This document shows, piece after piece, positions 9,191 through 19,015 of a stretch of 64,000 nt of DNA. Position numbers and translations under genes: made by a program. Position 1 is the stretch's first letter. Each line of letters starts with the position of its first letter. The notes beneath the pieces are model-generated. The model was not told the DNA's origin, searched no databases, and worked only from the letters and a program-made list of their open reading frames with translations. The stretch comes from Parerythrobacter jejuensis (GTDB taxonomy: Bacteria; Pseudomonadota; Alphaproteobacteria; Sphingomonadales; Sphingomonadaceae), in contig NZ_BAAAZF010000001.1 of the NCBI RefSeq assembly GCF_039536765.1, positions 558,001-622,000 on the forward strand, in the 5' to 3' direction.

Positions 9191-10140
9191 CAGGCGTGCT
9201 CCTTCGCGAGCTTCGCCTCCCGCGCAGCTTTCATCTCGGCGAAATCATCCCCGGCATGATAGCTGGAACGTGTCAGCGGTGAGGCGGCGACTTGCAGGAA
9301 ACCCTTGGCACGGGCGATGGCGCCGTACGCATCAAATGCTTTCGGCGTCACGAAGTCCTCGACCTTAGCGTGTTTCGGCGTGGGCTGCAGATATTGGCCC
9401 ATCGTAATGAAATCGATATCCGCGCTGCGCATGTCATCCATCACCTGGTGCACTTCCAAACGTTGCTCACCCAACCCCAGCATGATGCCCGACTTGGTGA
9501 AGATCATCGGATCATGGCTCTTCACTTCTTCCAACAGGCGGATCGAAGCGTAGTAGCGCGCGCCCGGACGGATGGTCGGGTAAAGGCGCGGAACCGTCTC
9601 TAGGTTATGATTGTAAACATCTGGCCCGGCTTCACAAATCGCCTCGACGGCCGGGCGCATCTTGCCGCGGAAATCCGGGGTAAGAATTTCGATCGTGGTG
9701 TCAGGTGTCTCGCGCCGCAGGGCCTTGATCACTTTGACGAACTGACCTGCGCCACCATCGGGCAGATCATCCCGGTCCACGCTGGTAATAACAATATGCT
9801 TGAGGCCCATCTGGCCCGCAGCAATCGCTACGTTTTCCGGTTCCATCGGATCGACCATGCGTGGCATGCCGGTTTTGACATTGCAGAACGCACAGGCACG
9901 CGTGCATACATCTCCCAAGATCATCACAGTGGCGTGTTTTTTGTCCCAACATTCGCCGATATTCGGGCACGCTGCTTCTTCGCAAACCGTGTTCAGGCTC
10001 AGATCGCGCATCAGCTTGCGCGTCTCGTGATACCCCTTGCTGACTGGCGCCTTTACGCGGATCCAGTCAGGCTTGCGCTGGCGAGCGGGGCGTCCATCAT
10101 TGGCTGGCGGGGTCGAAGAGAGGTCGTTCATGGCGCTCAT
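9190..10140 (-). CDS. lipA: Lipoyl synthase
   Basis: Radical SAM enzyme of 316 residues that inserts two sulfurs into octanoyl groups on lipoyl domains. The auxiliary cluster motif [12 protein letters not shown] is followed by the radical SAM cysteines in [10 protein letters not shown]; later family blocks [16 protein letters not shown] and SGIMLGLGE are present. Likely clients in this window include the lipoyl domain of PdhB. Two start codons lie three codons apart (MSAM); the first is used here. It is divergent from the sbtA-like gene over 88 bases. Confidence 0.97.
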   Translation of the reverse strand: MSAMNDLSSTPPANDGRPARQRKPDWIRVKAPVSKGYHETRKLMRDLSLNTVCEEAACPNIGECWDKKHATVMILGDVCTRACAFCNVKTGMPRMVDPMEPENVAIAAGQMGLKHIVITSVDRDDLPDGGAGQFVKVIKALRRETPDTTIEILTPDFRGKMRPAVEAICEAGPDVYNHNLETVPRLYPTIRPGARYYASIRLLEEVKSHDPMIFTKSGIMLGLGEQRLEVHQVMDDMRSADIDFITMGQYLQPTPKHAKVEDFVTPKAFDAYGAIARAKGFLQVAASPLTRSSYHAGDDFAEMKAAREAKLAKEHA

Positions 10141-10228
10141 TTAGGCGCGCGAACCCGGTGAAGCAATGGCTGTGCGTGACATCTGCGGCGACCTTGCCCA
10201 CCGCCGACCACGCCGCTAGCACGTCGCC

Positions 10229-11218
10229 ATGGACACGAGCATGATCCAGACGTTCACGAGCCCTGTGGTGCTGTTCTTTGTGCTGGGCTTGCTGGCTGCA
10301 TTTGCACGCTCTGATCTCGCCATACCCGAAGCCATCGCGAAGGGCATGTCGCTTTACCTGATGGCTGCCATCGGCCTGAAGGGCGGTGTTGCCGTGTCCA
10401 AGTCCGGCCTCGACGGGACAGTGGCGGCAGCGCTGGCGGCGGGCATCGCTTTCAGTTTCCTGGTTCCGTTCATCGCCAATTTTGTGCTGCGATCCTTCGG
10501 CAAGCTGGACCAGCTCAATGCAGGCGCGGTCGCTGCCCATTATGGTTCGGTCAGCGTCGTAACCTATGTTACCGCGACGGAAATCCTCGCCTTGCAAGGC
10601 ACTCCTCCGGAAGGCTTCATGGTCGCCGTGATGGCCGCAATGGAAACGCCGGCCATCCTGACCGGCCTGTTGCTGGCTCACGGGATGGGCTCTTCAGGAC
10701 CGGATAGTCGTCCGAAGGGAGAATTGCTGCACGAGGTCCTGCTGAATGCGTCGGTTGTTTTATTGCTGGGCGCCTTTGCCATCGGCATGATCGGCGGTGA
10801 AAGCGGCTTTGCCGATGTCAGCCCGTTTTTCGAAGCAGGCTTCAAGGGTGTCTTGTGTATCTTCTTGCTCGACATGGGCTTGATTGCAGCGCGTAGGATC
10901 ATGGATGCGAAGGCCGTGACGTGGAGGCTGACCGTCATTGCAATCGCTCTACCTCTTCTCAACGGGGTCCTGGGCACATTCGCAGCCAGTTTCATTGGGA
11001 TGGGAGTAGGCTCGGTCGCCGCCTTTGGCGTTCTTTGTGCCAGCGCAAGCTACATCGCGGTGCCCGCAGCCATGCGGCTCGCGGTGCCGCAGGCTGACCC
11101 CGGGATTTACCTGACGATGTCGCTCAGCATCACATTCCCCTTCAACATCCTGATCAATATCGGCCTTATCGCCGCATTGGCGAATATGCTGATGGGCACG
11201 GGAGGGATTGCTCCATGA
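10229..11218 (+). CDS. sbtA: SbtA-type sodium-dependent bicarbonate permease
   Basis: A 329-residue inner membrane protein with about ten hydrophobic helices in two repeats and few charges. The N-terminal block (FFVLGLLAAFARSDLAIPEA, SLYLMAAIGLKGG) and the later SASYIAVPAAMRLAVPQADP are typical of the SbtA/DUF897 family, whose cyanobacterial members import bicarbonate with sodium. Its stop overlaps the start of the PII-like gene by ATGA (11215-11218), and a carbonic anhydrase follows directly. This pairing supports bicarbonate as substrate, although substrate specificity outside cyanobacteria is inferred. Confidence 0.9.
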   Translation: MDTSMIQTFTSPVVLFFVLGLLAAFARSDLAIPEAIAKGMSLYLMAAIGLKGGVAVSKSGLDGTVAAALAAGIAFSFLVPFIANFVLRSFGKLDQLNAGAVAAHYGSVSVVTYVTATEILALQGTPPEGFMVAVMAAMETPAILTGLLLAHGMGSSGPDSRPKGELLHEVLLNASVVLLLGAFAIGMIGGESGFADVSPFFEAGFKGVLCIFLLDMGLIAARRIMDAKAVTWRLTVIAIALPLLNGVLGTFAASFIGMGVGSVAAFGVLCASASYIAVPAAMRLAVPQADPGIYLTMSLSITFPFNILINIGLIAALANMLMGTGGIAP

Positions 11219-11523
11219 TCGAAATGGTTGTTCGCAAACGGATCGAGATCCTGGCCGATGCGGCGTTGGTGCGGCGGGTCACTGAGGCCATCGACAAGGT
11301 CGAAATTACCGGTTGGACCGTTTTGCCAGTCTCCTCAGGAAAGGGGCGCGACGGCCATTGGCGCGAGGAACGTGTGACCGGTGCCGACAAGGTCTTGGTT
11401 CTTACCGTCGCCTCGAAAGACAAGGCGGCCGCGCTGGCAGAGGAACTGGCACCAATCCTGACCAGCCACGGGCTGTTGCTGACGATGTGGGACGTTGAGG
11501 TCATTCGCGGGGAGCGTTTCTGA
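11215..11523 (+). CDS. sbtB: PII-like regulator of the bicarbonate permease (SbtB-like)
   Basis: A 102-residue protein with the PII fold pattern: strand-helix-strand (RIEILADAALVRRVTEAIDKVEITGWTVL), a T-loop region (about 38-55, SGKGRDGHWREERVTG) and a second half ending in a strand. In cyanobacteria SbtB trimers bind adenine nucleotides including cyclic AMP and inhibit SbtA; the overlap with sbtA here indicates the same partnership. It lacks the classical PII uridylylation signature and ends without the cysteine-bearing C-terminal loop found in some cyanobacterial SbtB. The carbonic anhydrase gene starts immediately after its stop codon. Confidence 0.87.
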   Translation: MIEMVVRKRIEILADAALVRRVTEAIDKVEITGWTVLPVSSGKGRDGHWREERVTGADKVLVLTVASKDKAAALAEELAPILTSHGLLLTMWDVEVIRGERF

Positions 11524-12165
11524 ATGCCTGAGTTTGCCGAATTACTGGAAGGCTATCGCCGCTTTCGCAAGGACGGGTATCCGCGCCAGCGGGCCCGCTA
11601 TGACCAATTGGTCAGCGAAGGCCAGCATCCCAAGCTGATGATCATTGGCTGTTCCGACAGCCGGGTAGATCCAGCGCAGATATTCGACGTCGATCCGGGC
11701 GAAATCTTCGTCGTCCGCAATGTCGCGGCGCTTGTCCCGCCGTTCGAGACCAGTCCGGGCCATCATGGTGTTTCCGCGGCGATAGAATTCGCGGTCCAGA
11801 TGCTGGAAGTGAAGCAGATTGTGGTAATGGGGCACGGTATGTGCGGCGGTTGCCAAGCTGCACTGACCAAAGGCTTCCACGGAAATGCACCGGGCGCTGG
11901 CGGCTTTGTGGCGGACTGGATATCGCTGCTGGAGGAAACCCGCGACGAAGTTGCCGCGTCCCACGGCACCGAAGGGCGTGCGGCCGAACGGGAGATGGAG
12001 CTTGCCGCGGTCAGGCTCAGCCTGCGCAATCTGATGAGCTTCCCCTGGGTCCGCGAAAAAGTCGAGGGCGGGAGTTTGAAGCTGCGCGGCGCGTTCTTCG
12101 CGATTTCGGAAGGCGTCTTGTATCACCTCGACCAGGAACAGGATGAGTTTGCTCCGGTAGAGTGA
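11524..12165 (+). CDS. Beta-class carbonic anhydrase
   Basis: A 213-residue zinc enzyme interconverting carbon dioxide and bicarbonate. Expected zinc ligands are C43, H104 and C107, with the D45/R47 dyad in CSDSRVDP, followed by GHGMCGGCQA. There is no signal peptide, so it acts in the cytoplasm. It starts directly after the SbtB-like gene and forms a permease-regulator-anhydrase operon. With imported bicarbonate it could supply carboxylases or buffer internal pH. No RuBisCO or carboxysome gene is in the window. Confidence 0.95.
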   Translation: MPEFAELLEGYRRFRKDGYPRQRARYDQLVSEGQHPKLMIIGCSDSRVDPAQIFDVDPGEIFVVRNVAALVPPFETSPGHHGVSAAIEFAVQMLEVKQIVVMGHGMCGGCQAALTKGFHGNAPGAGGFVADWISLLEETRDEVAASHGTEGRAAEREMELAAVRLSLRNLMSFPWVREKVEGGSLKLRGAFFAISEGVLYHLDQEQDEFAPVE

Positions 12166-12201
12166 AATGCGGTGCCTGATGCTGCCTGAATTGGAGTGAA
12201 C

Positions 12202-12927
12202 ATGTCGGAAATGGACGCCAAGAATATTGCCCTGCTGATCGATGCGGACAATGTGAATCCGGGCGGGATCGATTCCGTCCTCACCGTCCTTGCCGAGCTG
12301 GGCCAGGTCAATATCCGGCGGGCCTATGGCAACTGGGCCAAGGACGCGCTCAAGCGCTGGGGCGACATCACCAACCGTTATGGCATTCGTCCGCATCAGC
12401 AATTTGATCTGACCCGCGGCAAGAATGCGACCGACATGGCAATGTCTATCGATGCGGTCGATCTGCTTTATCAGGGCAAGGTCGACGGTTTCGGCATCAT
12501 GAGCTCGGACAGCGACTTTACACCGCTGGTGACGCGCCTGCGGCAAGATGGACTGCCGGTCTATTGCTTTGGCGACAAGCGCACACCGATGGCTCTCAAG
12601 ACAGCCTGCACCCGGTTCCTCGATGTCGACCGGCTGATGAAAGGCGAGAATCCGATCGCGAGCGATAACGGAGCCTCCACAGACGATGTGCCCGACACAG
12701 TCGATGAAGAGCTGATCACCTTGCTTGGCGATGCCTGGAAGGCCTCGAGTCGCGATGAAGACGGCTTCGCTCGCCTCCATGAAGTCGGGCAGATTGCCGG
12801 CAACCGATCCAGTTTTGATGTGCGCAATTACGGTTTCAAGCGCCTGTCCGAACTGGTCCGCTCGCTTGACCGGTTCGAGATCAAGCGCGGCACTGACGAA
12901 CAGCTCTACGTCAAGCGGTTGCGCTAA
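12202..12927 (+). CDS. NYN-domain RNase-like protein with LOTUS/OST-HTH C-terminus
   Basis: A 241-residue LabA/DUF88-family protein. The N-terminal NYN (PIN-like) domain (about 5-150) shows the acidic metal-site pattern in LLIDADNVNPGG, TDMAMSIDAVDL and IMSSDSDFTPLV. The C-terminal part (about 165-240) has the helical pattern of an OST-HTH/LOTUS domain, an RNA-binding module often found with NYN. The ATG at 12202 has GGAG five bases upstream and is preferred to an in-frame GTG six bases earlier. Nuclease activity is likely by family but unproven, and the target is unknown. Confidence 0.88.
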   Translation: MSEMDAKNIALLIDADNVNPGGIDSVLTVLAELGQVNIRRAYGNWAKDALKRWGDITNRYGIRPHQQFDLTRGKNATDMAMSIDAVDLLYQGKVDGFGIMSSDSDFTPLVTRLRQDGLPVYCFGDKRTPMALKTACTRFLDVDRLMKGENPIASDNGASTDDVPDTVDEELITLLGDAWKASSRDEDGFARLHEVGQIAGNRSSFDVRNYGFKRLSELVRSLDRFEIKRGTDEQLYVKRLR

Positions 12928-12943
12928 CTGGCTTCAAAAATAG

Positions 12944-12974
12944 AAAAAGGGGCGCAAACCAAAGTCCACACCCC
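12944..12974 (-). terminator. Intrinsic terminator of the secreted repeat protein gene
   Basis: On the minus strand GGGGTG and CGCCCC form a six-pair stem (12949-12974) around a 14-base loop and are followed by five T, then a further T-rich stretch. It lies 26 bases after the stop codon at 13000. Confidence 0.65.
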
Positions 12975-12999
12975 CTTCCCTAAACGGAAATGTTACCAG

Positions 13000-14328
13000 T
13001 TAGCCGCCCGTGGCTTCTTCCGCTGCAGGGGCCGCTGCGGCTGCCGGTGCACCTTGCTGGCCGGCATAGAGCGCCCAAAGCCGGGCAATAGCCTGCCGTG
13101 CTCCTTGAACCTTTTCGAAGGTCGCAGCTGCTTCGGCCGTCTTGCCCTGATCCAGCTGGGCGATTCCCAAGCGGGTCATGATACGAGGAGTGTCGACGCC
13201 CGGAAGCGTAAGCGCCTTGGCATAAAATTCCTCGGCCTTGGCAGCTTGGCCGTAGCTGAGGAAAGCATCGCCAGCCGCCATGACGGTCGGAAGCGACGAG
13301 CCATTGCGGGCATCGCGTTCCAATGAAGGCAATTCAGCCTGGTCGGCCTGGATCCGGGAATTGGCGCCACTGCGCGCTTCGTTCACGAAGACATCGCTTG
13401 ATTGCAGCAGGCCCTTCGCAAGACCGGCATCAGCCACAGCCTTCACTTCACCCGGCAAGCGGCGGAAGTCAGCAGCATCGATGTAATCGACATAGTCACG
13501 CTCGGTCCGCAGGGCCTCGGCGCGACGCGCAAGGCGCAGGATGTCGAGCGTTGCCTGCTGATCATAGTCGTAGAAGTTGCGCTGGATCGCGATCGCATCG
13601 CCCCAACTATCAGTCGACGGATACATGGACGCATACATGCCAGCGAAACCGATCGCCTGCTCAGCCAGATCATTCTGGTAGGCGACCGTGATGCCGCGAC
13701 GCAGCCACGATTCGTCAACGGCCAGGCCAGCACCTGCCCGAGCGTCGATGATACCCTTGAGATAGGCCAGACCTTCAGCATTGCTGCCTTCGTTGAAATA
13801 GGTCTCCGCGACGATCGCTTGCGGGTCATTGTCCGTATAGCCAGCCGCAATCGCCTCTTGGACGCGCTTGCGGGCTTCGGCCCAATCCTGCTCCTGGTAG
13901 GCCAGCTGTCCCGCAAGGAAACTGTACTGGCCCAAATTCGCTTCGGGCGTTTTGCCACTATCCAGCATGCGGCCAACACCAGCGCGCTGCAGGCCGATAT
14001 CCTGCGAATTGCGGCCAACGATGTAGGTCATGTTACCGAGGACAAAATTGTCGTCCGGTGTCTTCGCCAGCGCGGTCGCCTCGTCGAGCTTGACCTTGAT
14101 CGCGGCGTAGTCCGGAGTTTCGGCCTTCACCAGCTCATCAGCGGCCTGATAGGCTTCAATAAAGTCCTTGGAGTAGTCAGGCTTGTCCGCCTTTTTCTTC
14201 TTGTCCTTCTTCTGCGCGTAGGCAGGCGCTTCAAAAGCGGTTGCACCGATGGCGGTGCCGCACATCAAGGCGATGGCAAGAGCGAGCGAGCGACCCGGAC
14301 GGGCATTATGGCGAGCGTTAGAACGCAT
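13000..14328 (-). CDS. Secreted TPR-like repeat protein
   Basis: A 442-residue exported protein of unknown specific role. The ATG at 14328 has GGGGAG at a good distance. A signal peptide follows (basic start, ALAIALMCGTAIGATAFEAPAYA) and then a Lys-rich stretch (QKKDKKKKADK). The rest is alpha-helical with degenerate tetratricopeptide repeats; clear examples are SYGQAAKAEEFYAKALTLPG and GIAQLDQGKTAEAAATFEKV near the C-terminus. The tail is Ala/Pro-rich. It is probably periplasmic and may scaffold envelope proteins. It is transcribed alone, divergent from gyrA, and ends at a predicted terminator. Confidence 0.8.
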   Translation of the reverse strand: MRSNARHNARPGRSLALAIALMCGTAIGATAFEAPAYAQKKDKKKKADKPDYSKDFIEAYQAADELVKAETPDYAAIKVKLDEATALAKTPDDNFVLGNMTYIVGRNSQDIGLQRAGVGRMLDSGKTPEANLGQYSFLAGQLAYQEQDWAEARKRVQEAIAAGYTDNDPQAIVAETYFNEGSNAEGLAYLKGIIDARAGAGLAVDESWLRRGITVAYQNDLAEQAIGFAGMYASMYPSTDSWGDAIAIQRNFYDYDQQATLDILRLARRAEALRTERDYVDYIDAADFRRLPGEVKAVADAGLAKGLLQSSDVFVNEARSGANSRIQADQAELPSLERDARNGSSLPTVMAAGDAFLSYGQAAKAEEFYAKALTLPGVDTPRIMTRLGIAQLDQGKTAEAAATFEKVQGARQAIARLWALYAGQQGAPAAAAAPAAEEATGG

Positions 14329-14633
14329 GGGTTGTTCTCCCCTAGGATGAAACATCAAAAACTGTCTGTTGGCAGCGGCTGCACGAGTTAAAACCGTCAG
14401 GCAAGCCCTTGGCACCGCCGAATGCTATCCCTTGTAGGATATCTGCGGTGAACGGCGATTGAATAGGTTTTTCAGCCTCCATGAAGCCAGCGATCACCTG
14501 CAAGATAGGGAAATGTGGAAAACAGCGCAACAAACACCCATCTGGGCGGTGTTCGAGTGGCTAGAATGCCCTCATTCCCCTAGTCTCCAGACTGTAATTT
14601 CCTCCCGCAGCTTAACAGCGGAACGAGAATCCT
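14329..14633. other. Divergent intergenic region before gyrA
   Basis: 305 bases between the secreted repeat protein gene and gyrA, presumably with promoters for both. A small dyad TATCC-CTTGTA-GGATA is seen at 14426-14441. No pair of -35/-10 boxes is convincing, no GTTC-N7-GTTC SOS box is present, and no RNA gene or convincing ORF is visible. Confidence 0.5.
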
Positions 14634-17420
14634 TTGAGCGACGATACAGACACCCTGACCCCACCTGTTCCGATGGACGAATACGAACGTATCGACATCG
14701 TGGACGAAATGAAGACGAGCTATCTCGATTACGCGATGAGCGTGATCGTCAGCCGCGCTCTTCCCGATGTTCGTGATGGCCTGAAACCGGTGCATCGCCG
14801 GATACTTTACGCCAGCCAGGAAGGCGGCTTTGTCGCAGGCCGGCCCTATCGCAAGAGCGCCAAGATCGTCGGCGACGTGATGGGCAATTACCACCCGCAT
14901 GGTGACAGCGCGATTTATGATGCGCTGGCCCGGATGACGCAGGATTGGTCGCTCCGCGTCCCCTTGATCGATGGCCAGGGCAATTTCGGCTCGATGGATC
15001 CGGATCCACCGGCATCGATGCGTTACACCGAAGCGCGCCTGAACAAAGTCGCCAATGCCCTGCTCGACGATCTCGACAAGGATACGGTCGACTTTGCCGA
15101 CAACTATGACGGCTCTCTCAAGGAGCCGACTGTCCTGCCGGCGCGGTTTCCCAATCTGCTGGTCAATGGCGCTGGCGGGATTGCCGTCGGCATGGCGACC
15201 AATGTGCCGCCGCACAATCTGGGCGAGGTCATCGATGGTTGCCTGGCCTTTATCGACAACCCTGCGATCACCAGCGAAGAGCTGATCGAATTCATCCCCG
15301 GCCCGGATTTCCCCACCGCGCCGCTCATCCTTGGCCAATCGGGCGCCCGTGCAGCCTATACCACAGGCCGCGGCTCGATCCTGATGCGCGCCCGGCATGA
15401 AGTAGAGACGAAGAAAGGTGACCGCGAGTCGATCGTGCTCACCAGCATTCCCTTCCAGGTCGGCAAATCAGGGCTGGTCGAGAAAATTGCCGAGGCCGCC
15501 AAGGACAAGCGGATCGAGGGTATTTCGGACATTCGTGATGAATCATCGCGCGAAGGCGTGCGGGTCGTTGTCGACCTCAAACGCGATGCCTCTGCCGATG
15601 TCGTGCTCAACCAGATCTGGCGCTACACCCCGGCCCAGTCGAGCTTCCCGGCCAATATGCTTGCCATTCGTGGCGGTCGCCCGGAAACGCTCGCGCTTCG
15701 TGATATCATCCAGTCTTTCATCACCTTCCGTGAAGAGGTCATTACCCGCCGCACCAAGTTCGAGCTGAACAAGGCCCGCGAACGCGCGCATATCTTGCTC
15801 GGCCTGGTCGTTGCCGTGTCCAATCTGGACGAAGTGGTGGCGATGATCCGTGGATCGTCCAATCCACAGATCGCCCGCGAGAAATTGCGCACCAAGGAAT
15901 GGCCGATTGGCGATATCGCGCAATATATCCGCCTTGTCGAAGCCATCGAGCCTGATGCCGAGCAGGAAGGCGGGACCTATCGCCTGTCCGAACGGCAAGT
16001 GAAGGCGATCCTGGATCTGCGCCTGCACCGTTTGACTGCGCTCGGGCGGGACGAGATCGGTGACGAGCTCAAAGAGCTGTCCGAGGCTATTGCCGAATAC
16101 CTTTCCATCTTGGCGGACCGCGTGAAGCTTTACGCTATTTTGCGCGATGAGTTGCTGGACATCCGCGAGCAATACGCCACTCCGCGCGTGTCCGAGATCG
16201 CTCCGGCCTGGGATGGTCTCGACGACGAGGATCTGATCGAGCGCGACGAAATGGTCGTGACGGTCACTCTCGACGGCTACATCAAGCGCACCCCGCTTTC
16301 GACGTTCCGTGCCCAGCATCGCGGCGGCAAGGGCCGTGCCGGCATGGCGACCAAGGATGCCGATGCGGTGAGCGAGATGTTCGTCACCAGCACTCACAAT
16401 CCGGTGCTGTTCTTCTCCACCCATGGCAAGGTCTACCGCCTAAAGGTCTGGAAACTGCCCGAAGGCGGGCCCACGACACGAGGGCGGCCGATCATCAACA
16501 TGCTGCCTTCGCTTGACGAAGGTGAGACGATTGCCGCGGTGCTGCCGTTGCCCGAAGACGAAGACAGTTGGGGAGCGCTGAGCGTCGTATTCTCGACGGC
16601 AAAGGGCAATGTACGCCGCAACAGCATGGATGCCTTCACCAACATCCCGTCCAACGGGAAGTTTGCGATGAAGTTCGAAGAAGGCAGCGAAGATCGCCTG
16701 ATTGGCGTCGCGCTGCTGGAAGCGACGGACGACGTGTTGCTTGCCACCCGCATGGGCAAGGCAATCCGCTTTGCAGGCGAGGATGTGCGCGAATTCACCT
16801 CTCGCACCTCTACCGGTGTGCGCGGCATGAAATTCAAGGAGAAAGGCGACGAGGTTGTGTCGCTCTCGATCCTTACGGGCGGTTCCGCCACTCCCGACGA
16901 ACGCGATGCCTATTTGAAAGCTGCGCCGTGGAAAGCAGACGAAGGTGCACCTGCGCTTTCCGAGGAACACGCTGCGATGGCTGAGGAAGAGCAGTTTATT
17001 CTGACCGTATGTGCCAATGGCTATGGCAAGATGTCGTCCGCCTATGAATATCGCCGCGCGGGCCGTGGCGGCATGGGCATTACCAATATCGACAATATCA
17101 AGCGCAACGGTCCTGTCGTGGCGAGCTTCACCGCGACGAAGGCCGACCAATTGATGCTTGTAACAGACCAGGCCAAGCTGATCCGCATCGGTCTCGACAG
17201 TATGCGTGTGATTGGCCGCGGTTCTGCCGGTGTCCGCTTGTTCGATGTGGCCAAGGGCGAAACCATCGTCAGTGCCGTACGTATTGACGAGCAGGAAGAG
17301 CCGGAGAACGAGGCCGAAGAAGCGATCGTCGAAGAAATGATCGGCCGCGATGCGGATGACACCACGCCGCAGACCACGATGGACCGGGATAGCAACGAGG
17401 GCGAAACGCCGGAGGACTAA
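14634..17420 (+). CDS. gyrA: DNA gyrase subunit A
   Basis: Type II topoisomerase subunit of 928 residues that breaks and rejoins DNA during negative supercoiling. The catalytic tyrosine is Y131 in RYTEARL. The quinolone-determining region has S92 and D96 in HGDSAIYD, matching the drug-sensitive residues S83 and D87 of E. coli. The C-terminal beta-pinwheel carries the GyrA box ([10 protein letters not shown]) and the protein ends in an acidic tail. The start appears to be TTG: an ATG 13 codons later would trim an N-terminus that looks like the usual lead-in of related GyrA. The next gene begins directly after its stop. Confidence 0.97.
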   Translation: MSDDTDTLTPPVPMDEYERIDIVDEMKTSYLDYAMSVIVSRALPDVRDGLKPVHRRILYASQEGGFVAGRPYRKSAKIVGDVMGNYHPHGDSAIYDALARMTQDWSLRVPLIDGQGNFGSMDPDPPASMRYTEARLNKVANALLDDLDKDTVDFADNYDGSLKEPTVLPARFPNLLVNGAGGIAVGMATNVPPHNLGEVIDGCLAFIDNPAITSEELIEFIPGPDFPTAPLILGQSGARAAYTTGRGSILMRARHEVETKKGDRESIVLTSIPFQVGKSGLVEKIAEAAKDKRIEGISDIRDESSREGVRVVVDLKRDASADVVLNQIWRYTPAQSSFPANMLAIRGGRPETLALRDIIQSFITFREEVITRRTKFELNKARERAHILLGLVVAVSNLDEVVAMIRGSSNPQIAREKLRTKEWPIGDIAQYIRLVEAIEPDAEQEGGTYRLSERQVKAILDLRLHRLTALGRDEIGDELKELSEAIAEYLSILADRVKLYAILRDELLDIREQYATPRVSEIAPAWDGLDDEDLIERDEMVVTVTLDGYIKRTPLSTFRAQHRGGKGRAGMATKDADAVSEMFVTSTHNPVLFFSTHGKVYRLKVWKLPEGGPTTRGRPIINMLPSLDEGETIAAVLPLPEDEDSWGALSVVFSTAKGNVRRNSMDAFTNIPSNGKFAMKFEEGSEDRLIGVALLEATDDVLLATRMGKAIRFAGEDVREFTSRTSTGVRGMKFKEKGDEVVSLSILTGGSATPDERDAYLKAAPWKADEGAPALSEEHAAMAEEEQFILTVCANGYGKMSSAYEYRRAGRGGMGITNIDNIKRNGPVVASFTATKADQLMLVTDQAKLIRIGLDSMRVIGRGSAGVRLFDVAKGETIVSAVRIDEQEEPENEAEEAIVEEMIGRDADDTTPQTTMDRDSNEGETPED

Positions 17421-18257
17421 ATGCTGACAGTCGAGCCGAGTGGCCAAGCCTGCGGTGCCATGGCGACGGGCATCGATTTGTCCGCTCCGCTCGATGCCAG
17501 CGCGGTTCGCGAAATCCGGGCCGCGTGGCTAGAACATCGCGTGCTGGCTTTCCCCGGTCAGGCGATGGATGATGATGCGTTAGAACGGTTTACACTGGCC
17601 ATGGGCGGCTTTGGTGAAGATCCGTTCTTCGACCCTATCCCGGGGCGCCAAAACATCGCGGCGATCCTGCGCGAGCCTGACGAAACCAGTCCCCTGTTTG
17701 CGGAGAACTGGCATAGCGACTGGAGCTTTCTGGAGGCACCGCCTGCGGGCACGTGTCTGCTTTCAATCGAGATTCCGCCTCAGGGCGGCGACACTCTGTT
17801 CGCAAACCAGATCGCCGCATTCGCCGCCCTCCCCGATACTCGCAAGGACGAGCTTCGGCAGCTGACCGCGATCCACAGTGCGCGCGGGGCCTATGCTCTC
17901 GATGGCGCTTATGGCGAGGACGACGAAGGGCGCAGCATGGCAATCCGGCCCAGCGACAAGGCCATGGAAACCTGCACTCATCCCCTCATCCAACGCCATC
18001 CCGAGACGGGTGAAGAGGCCATCTTCTCCGCACTCGGCTATATCATCGGGATCGAGGGTATGGAGCAAGACAAGGCAGTCTCGTTGTTGCGCGAGCTCTA
18101 TGCATGGCAATCAGACGATCGCTTCGTCTACCGCCACCAATGGGAGCCCGGTATGCTGGTGTTGTGGGATAATCGCAGCGTGCTGCATCGCGCCACGGGT
18201 GGTTACGAAGGGTATCGCCGCGAACTGCACCGCACCACTATCGCTGCCAGGCCGTAG
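17421..18257 (+). CDS. TauD/TfdA-family Fe(II)/2-oxoglutarate dioxygenase
   Basis: A 278-residue dioxygenase of the taurine/2,4-D type. The iron facial triad is H98 and D100 (WHSD) with H256 in VLHRATGG; R267 would bind the 2-oxoglutarate carboxylate. Family members oxidise small sulfonates, aryloxyalkanoates or other carboxylates. Nothing nearby identifies the substrate, so no specific name is given. It starts immediately after the gyrA stop (TAA-ATG), and its 3' end overlaps the convergent lysoplasmalogenase gene by 20 bases. Confidence 0.9.
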   Translation: MLTVEPSGQACGAMATGIDLSAPLDASAVREIRAAWLEHRVLAFPGQAMDDDALERFTLAMGGFGEDPFFDPIPGRQNIAAILREPDETSPLFAENWHSDWSFLEAPPAGTCLLSIEIPPQGGDTLFANQIAAFAALPDTRKDELRQLTAIHSARGAYALDGAYGEDDEGRSMAIRPSDKAMETCTHPLIQRHPETGEEAIFSALGYIIGIEGMEQDKAVSLLRELYAWQSDDRFVYRHQWEPGMLVLWDNRSVLHRATGGYEGYRRELHRTTIAARP

Positions 18258-18900
18258 CCAGCCGCTCCGCACGCAAAGTCTGCACAACCCCGGTCGCGAT
18301 CAGGAACTGGCCGAGGAAATAGATCGGCCAGACCAGCAGATCGGGGATCGCCTGCATATCCAGAGGCCCCATGCGGCTGAAAATCAGCAAGTCGGAAATC
18401 ACGAACAATACCGCGCCGACACCGACCCGGTAACGCGGGAAGCGGCTCAGCCACGCTGCCGCTGCCATACCTCCAAGAGCAAGGGCATAGAGACCGACCT
18501 GCAAATCGCCCGACAGCAGCCAGCTGACCACCGGCGTGAGGAGTAGCAGTGCCACACCCGCTGCCTTCTGGCTTCCGGTCGGCGTGCCGCGGGGATTGCG
18601 CAGATAGAGGGCAATCGCTGCGACGTGAGAAAGGAAGAAAGCCGTTCCGCCATACAGAAATTCGATCTCGATCAGCATGTCACCACACGCGGACAGACCA
18701 AGAGCCAGGGCCAGCAAGTTCCCGTCCTTCCCTCCGGCCCGGCGCAAGGCATAGACCGCCAGCAGGGCAACGCCGGTACCCTTGAGCATCATCAACCAGA
18801 TGCCCCCGATGGGATTGTCGCTGAGGAAGTAATATGCCCCTGCAGCGATGATCGCCGCCATCAGCCAAGGGCGATGTTCGATCAGTGCACGTTTTGGCAT
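18238..18900 (-). CDS. YhhN-family lysoplasmalogenase-like membrane protein
   Basis: A 220-residue inner membrane protein of about eight helices. The family pattern is visible in KGTGVALLAVYAL, ALGLSACGDMLIEIEFLYGG and ISDLLIFSRMG. YhhN/TMEM86 proteins include enzymes that hydrolyse the vinyl ether of lysoplasmalogens; in aerobic bacteria the true substrate is uncertain. The conserved aspartates in SACGDML and ISDLL are present. It is divergent from the desaturase gene (115-base gap), another lipid-related gene. Confidence 0.85.
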   Translation of the reverse strand: MPKRALIEHRPWLMAAIIAAGAYYFLSDNPIGGIWLMMLKGTGVALLAVYALRRAGGKDGNLLALALGLSACGDMLIEIEFLYGGTAFFLSHVAAIALYLRNPRGTPTGSQKAAGVALLLLTPVVSWLLSGDLQVGLYALALGGMAAAAWLSRFPRYRVGVGAVLFVISDLLIFSRMGPLDMQAIPDLLVWPIYFLGQFLIATGVVQTLRAERLATAWQR

Positions 18901-19015
18901 AGTTCCCCCGAAAATTCTTACATCGTTGCAGCGCTTGCATCATTCATGCTGCGAAATGCACACACATTCCTCTCGCCCGATGCTATTAAGAAAGCACAAA
19001 TACAGGGGATTGCCC

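Noticed and set aside
14581-14633. Possible promoter boxes directly upstream of gyrA
   Set aside because: TGTAAT could be a -10 but no -35 at proper distance was convincing.
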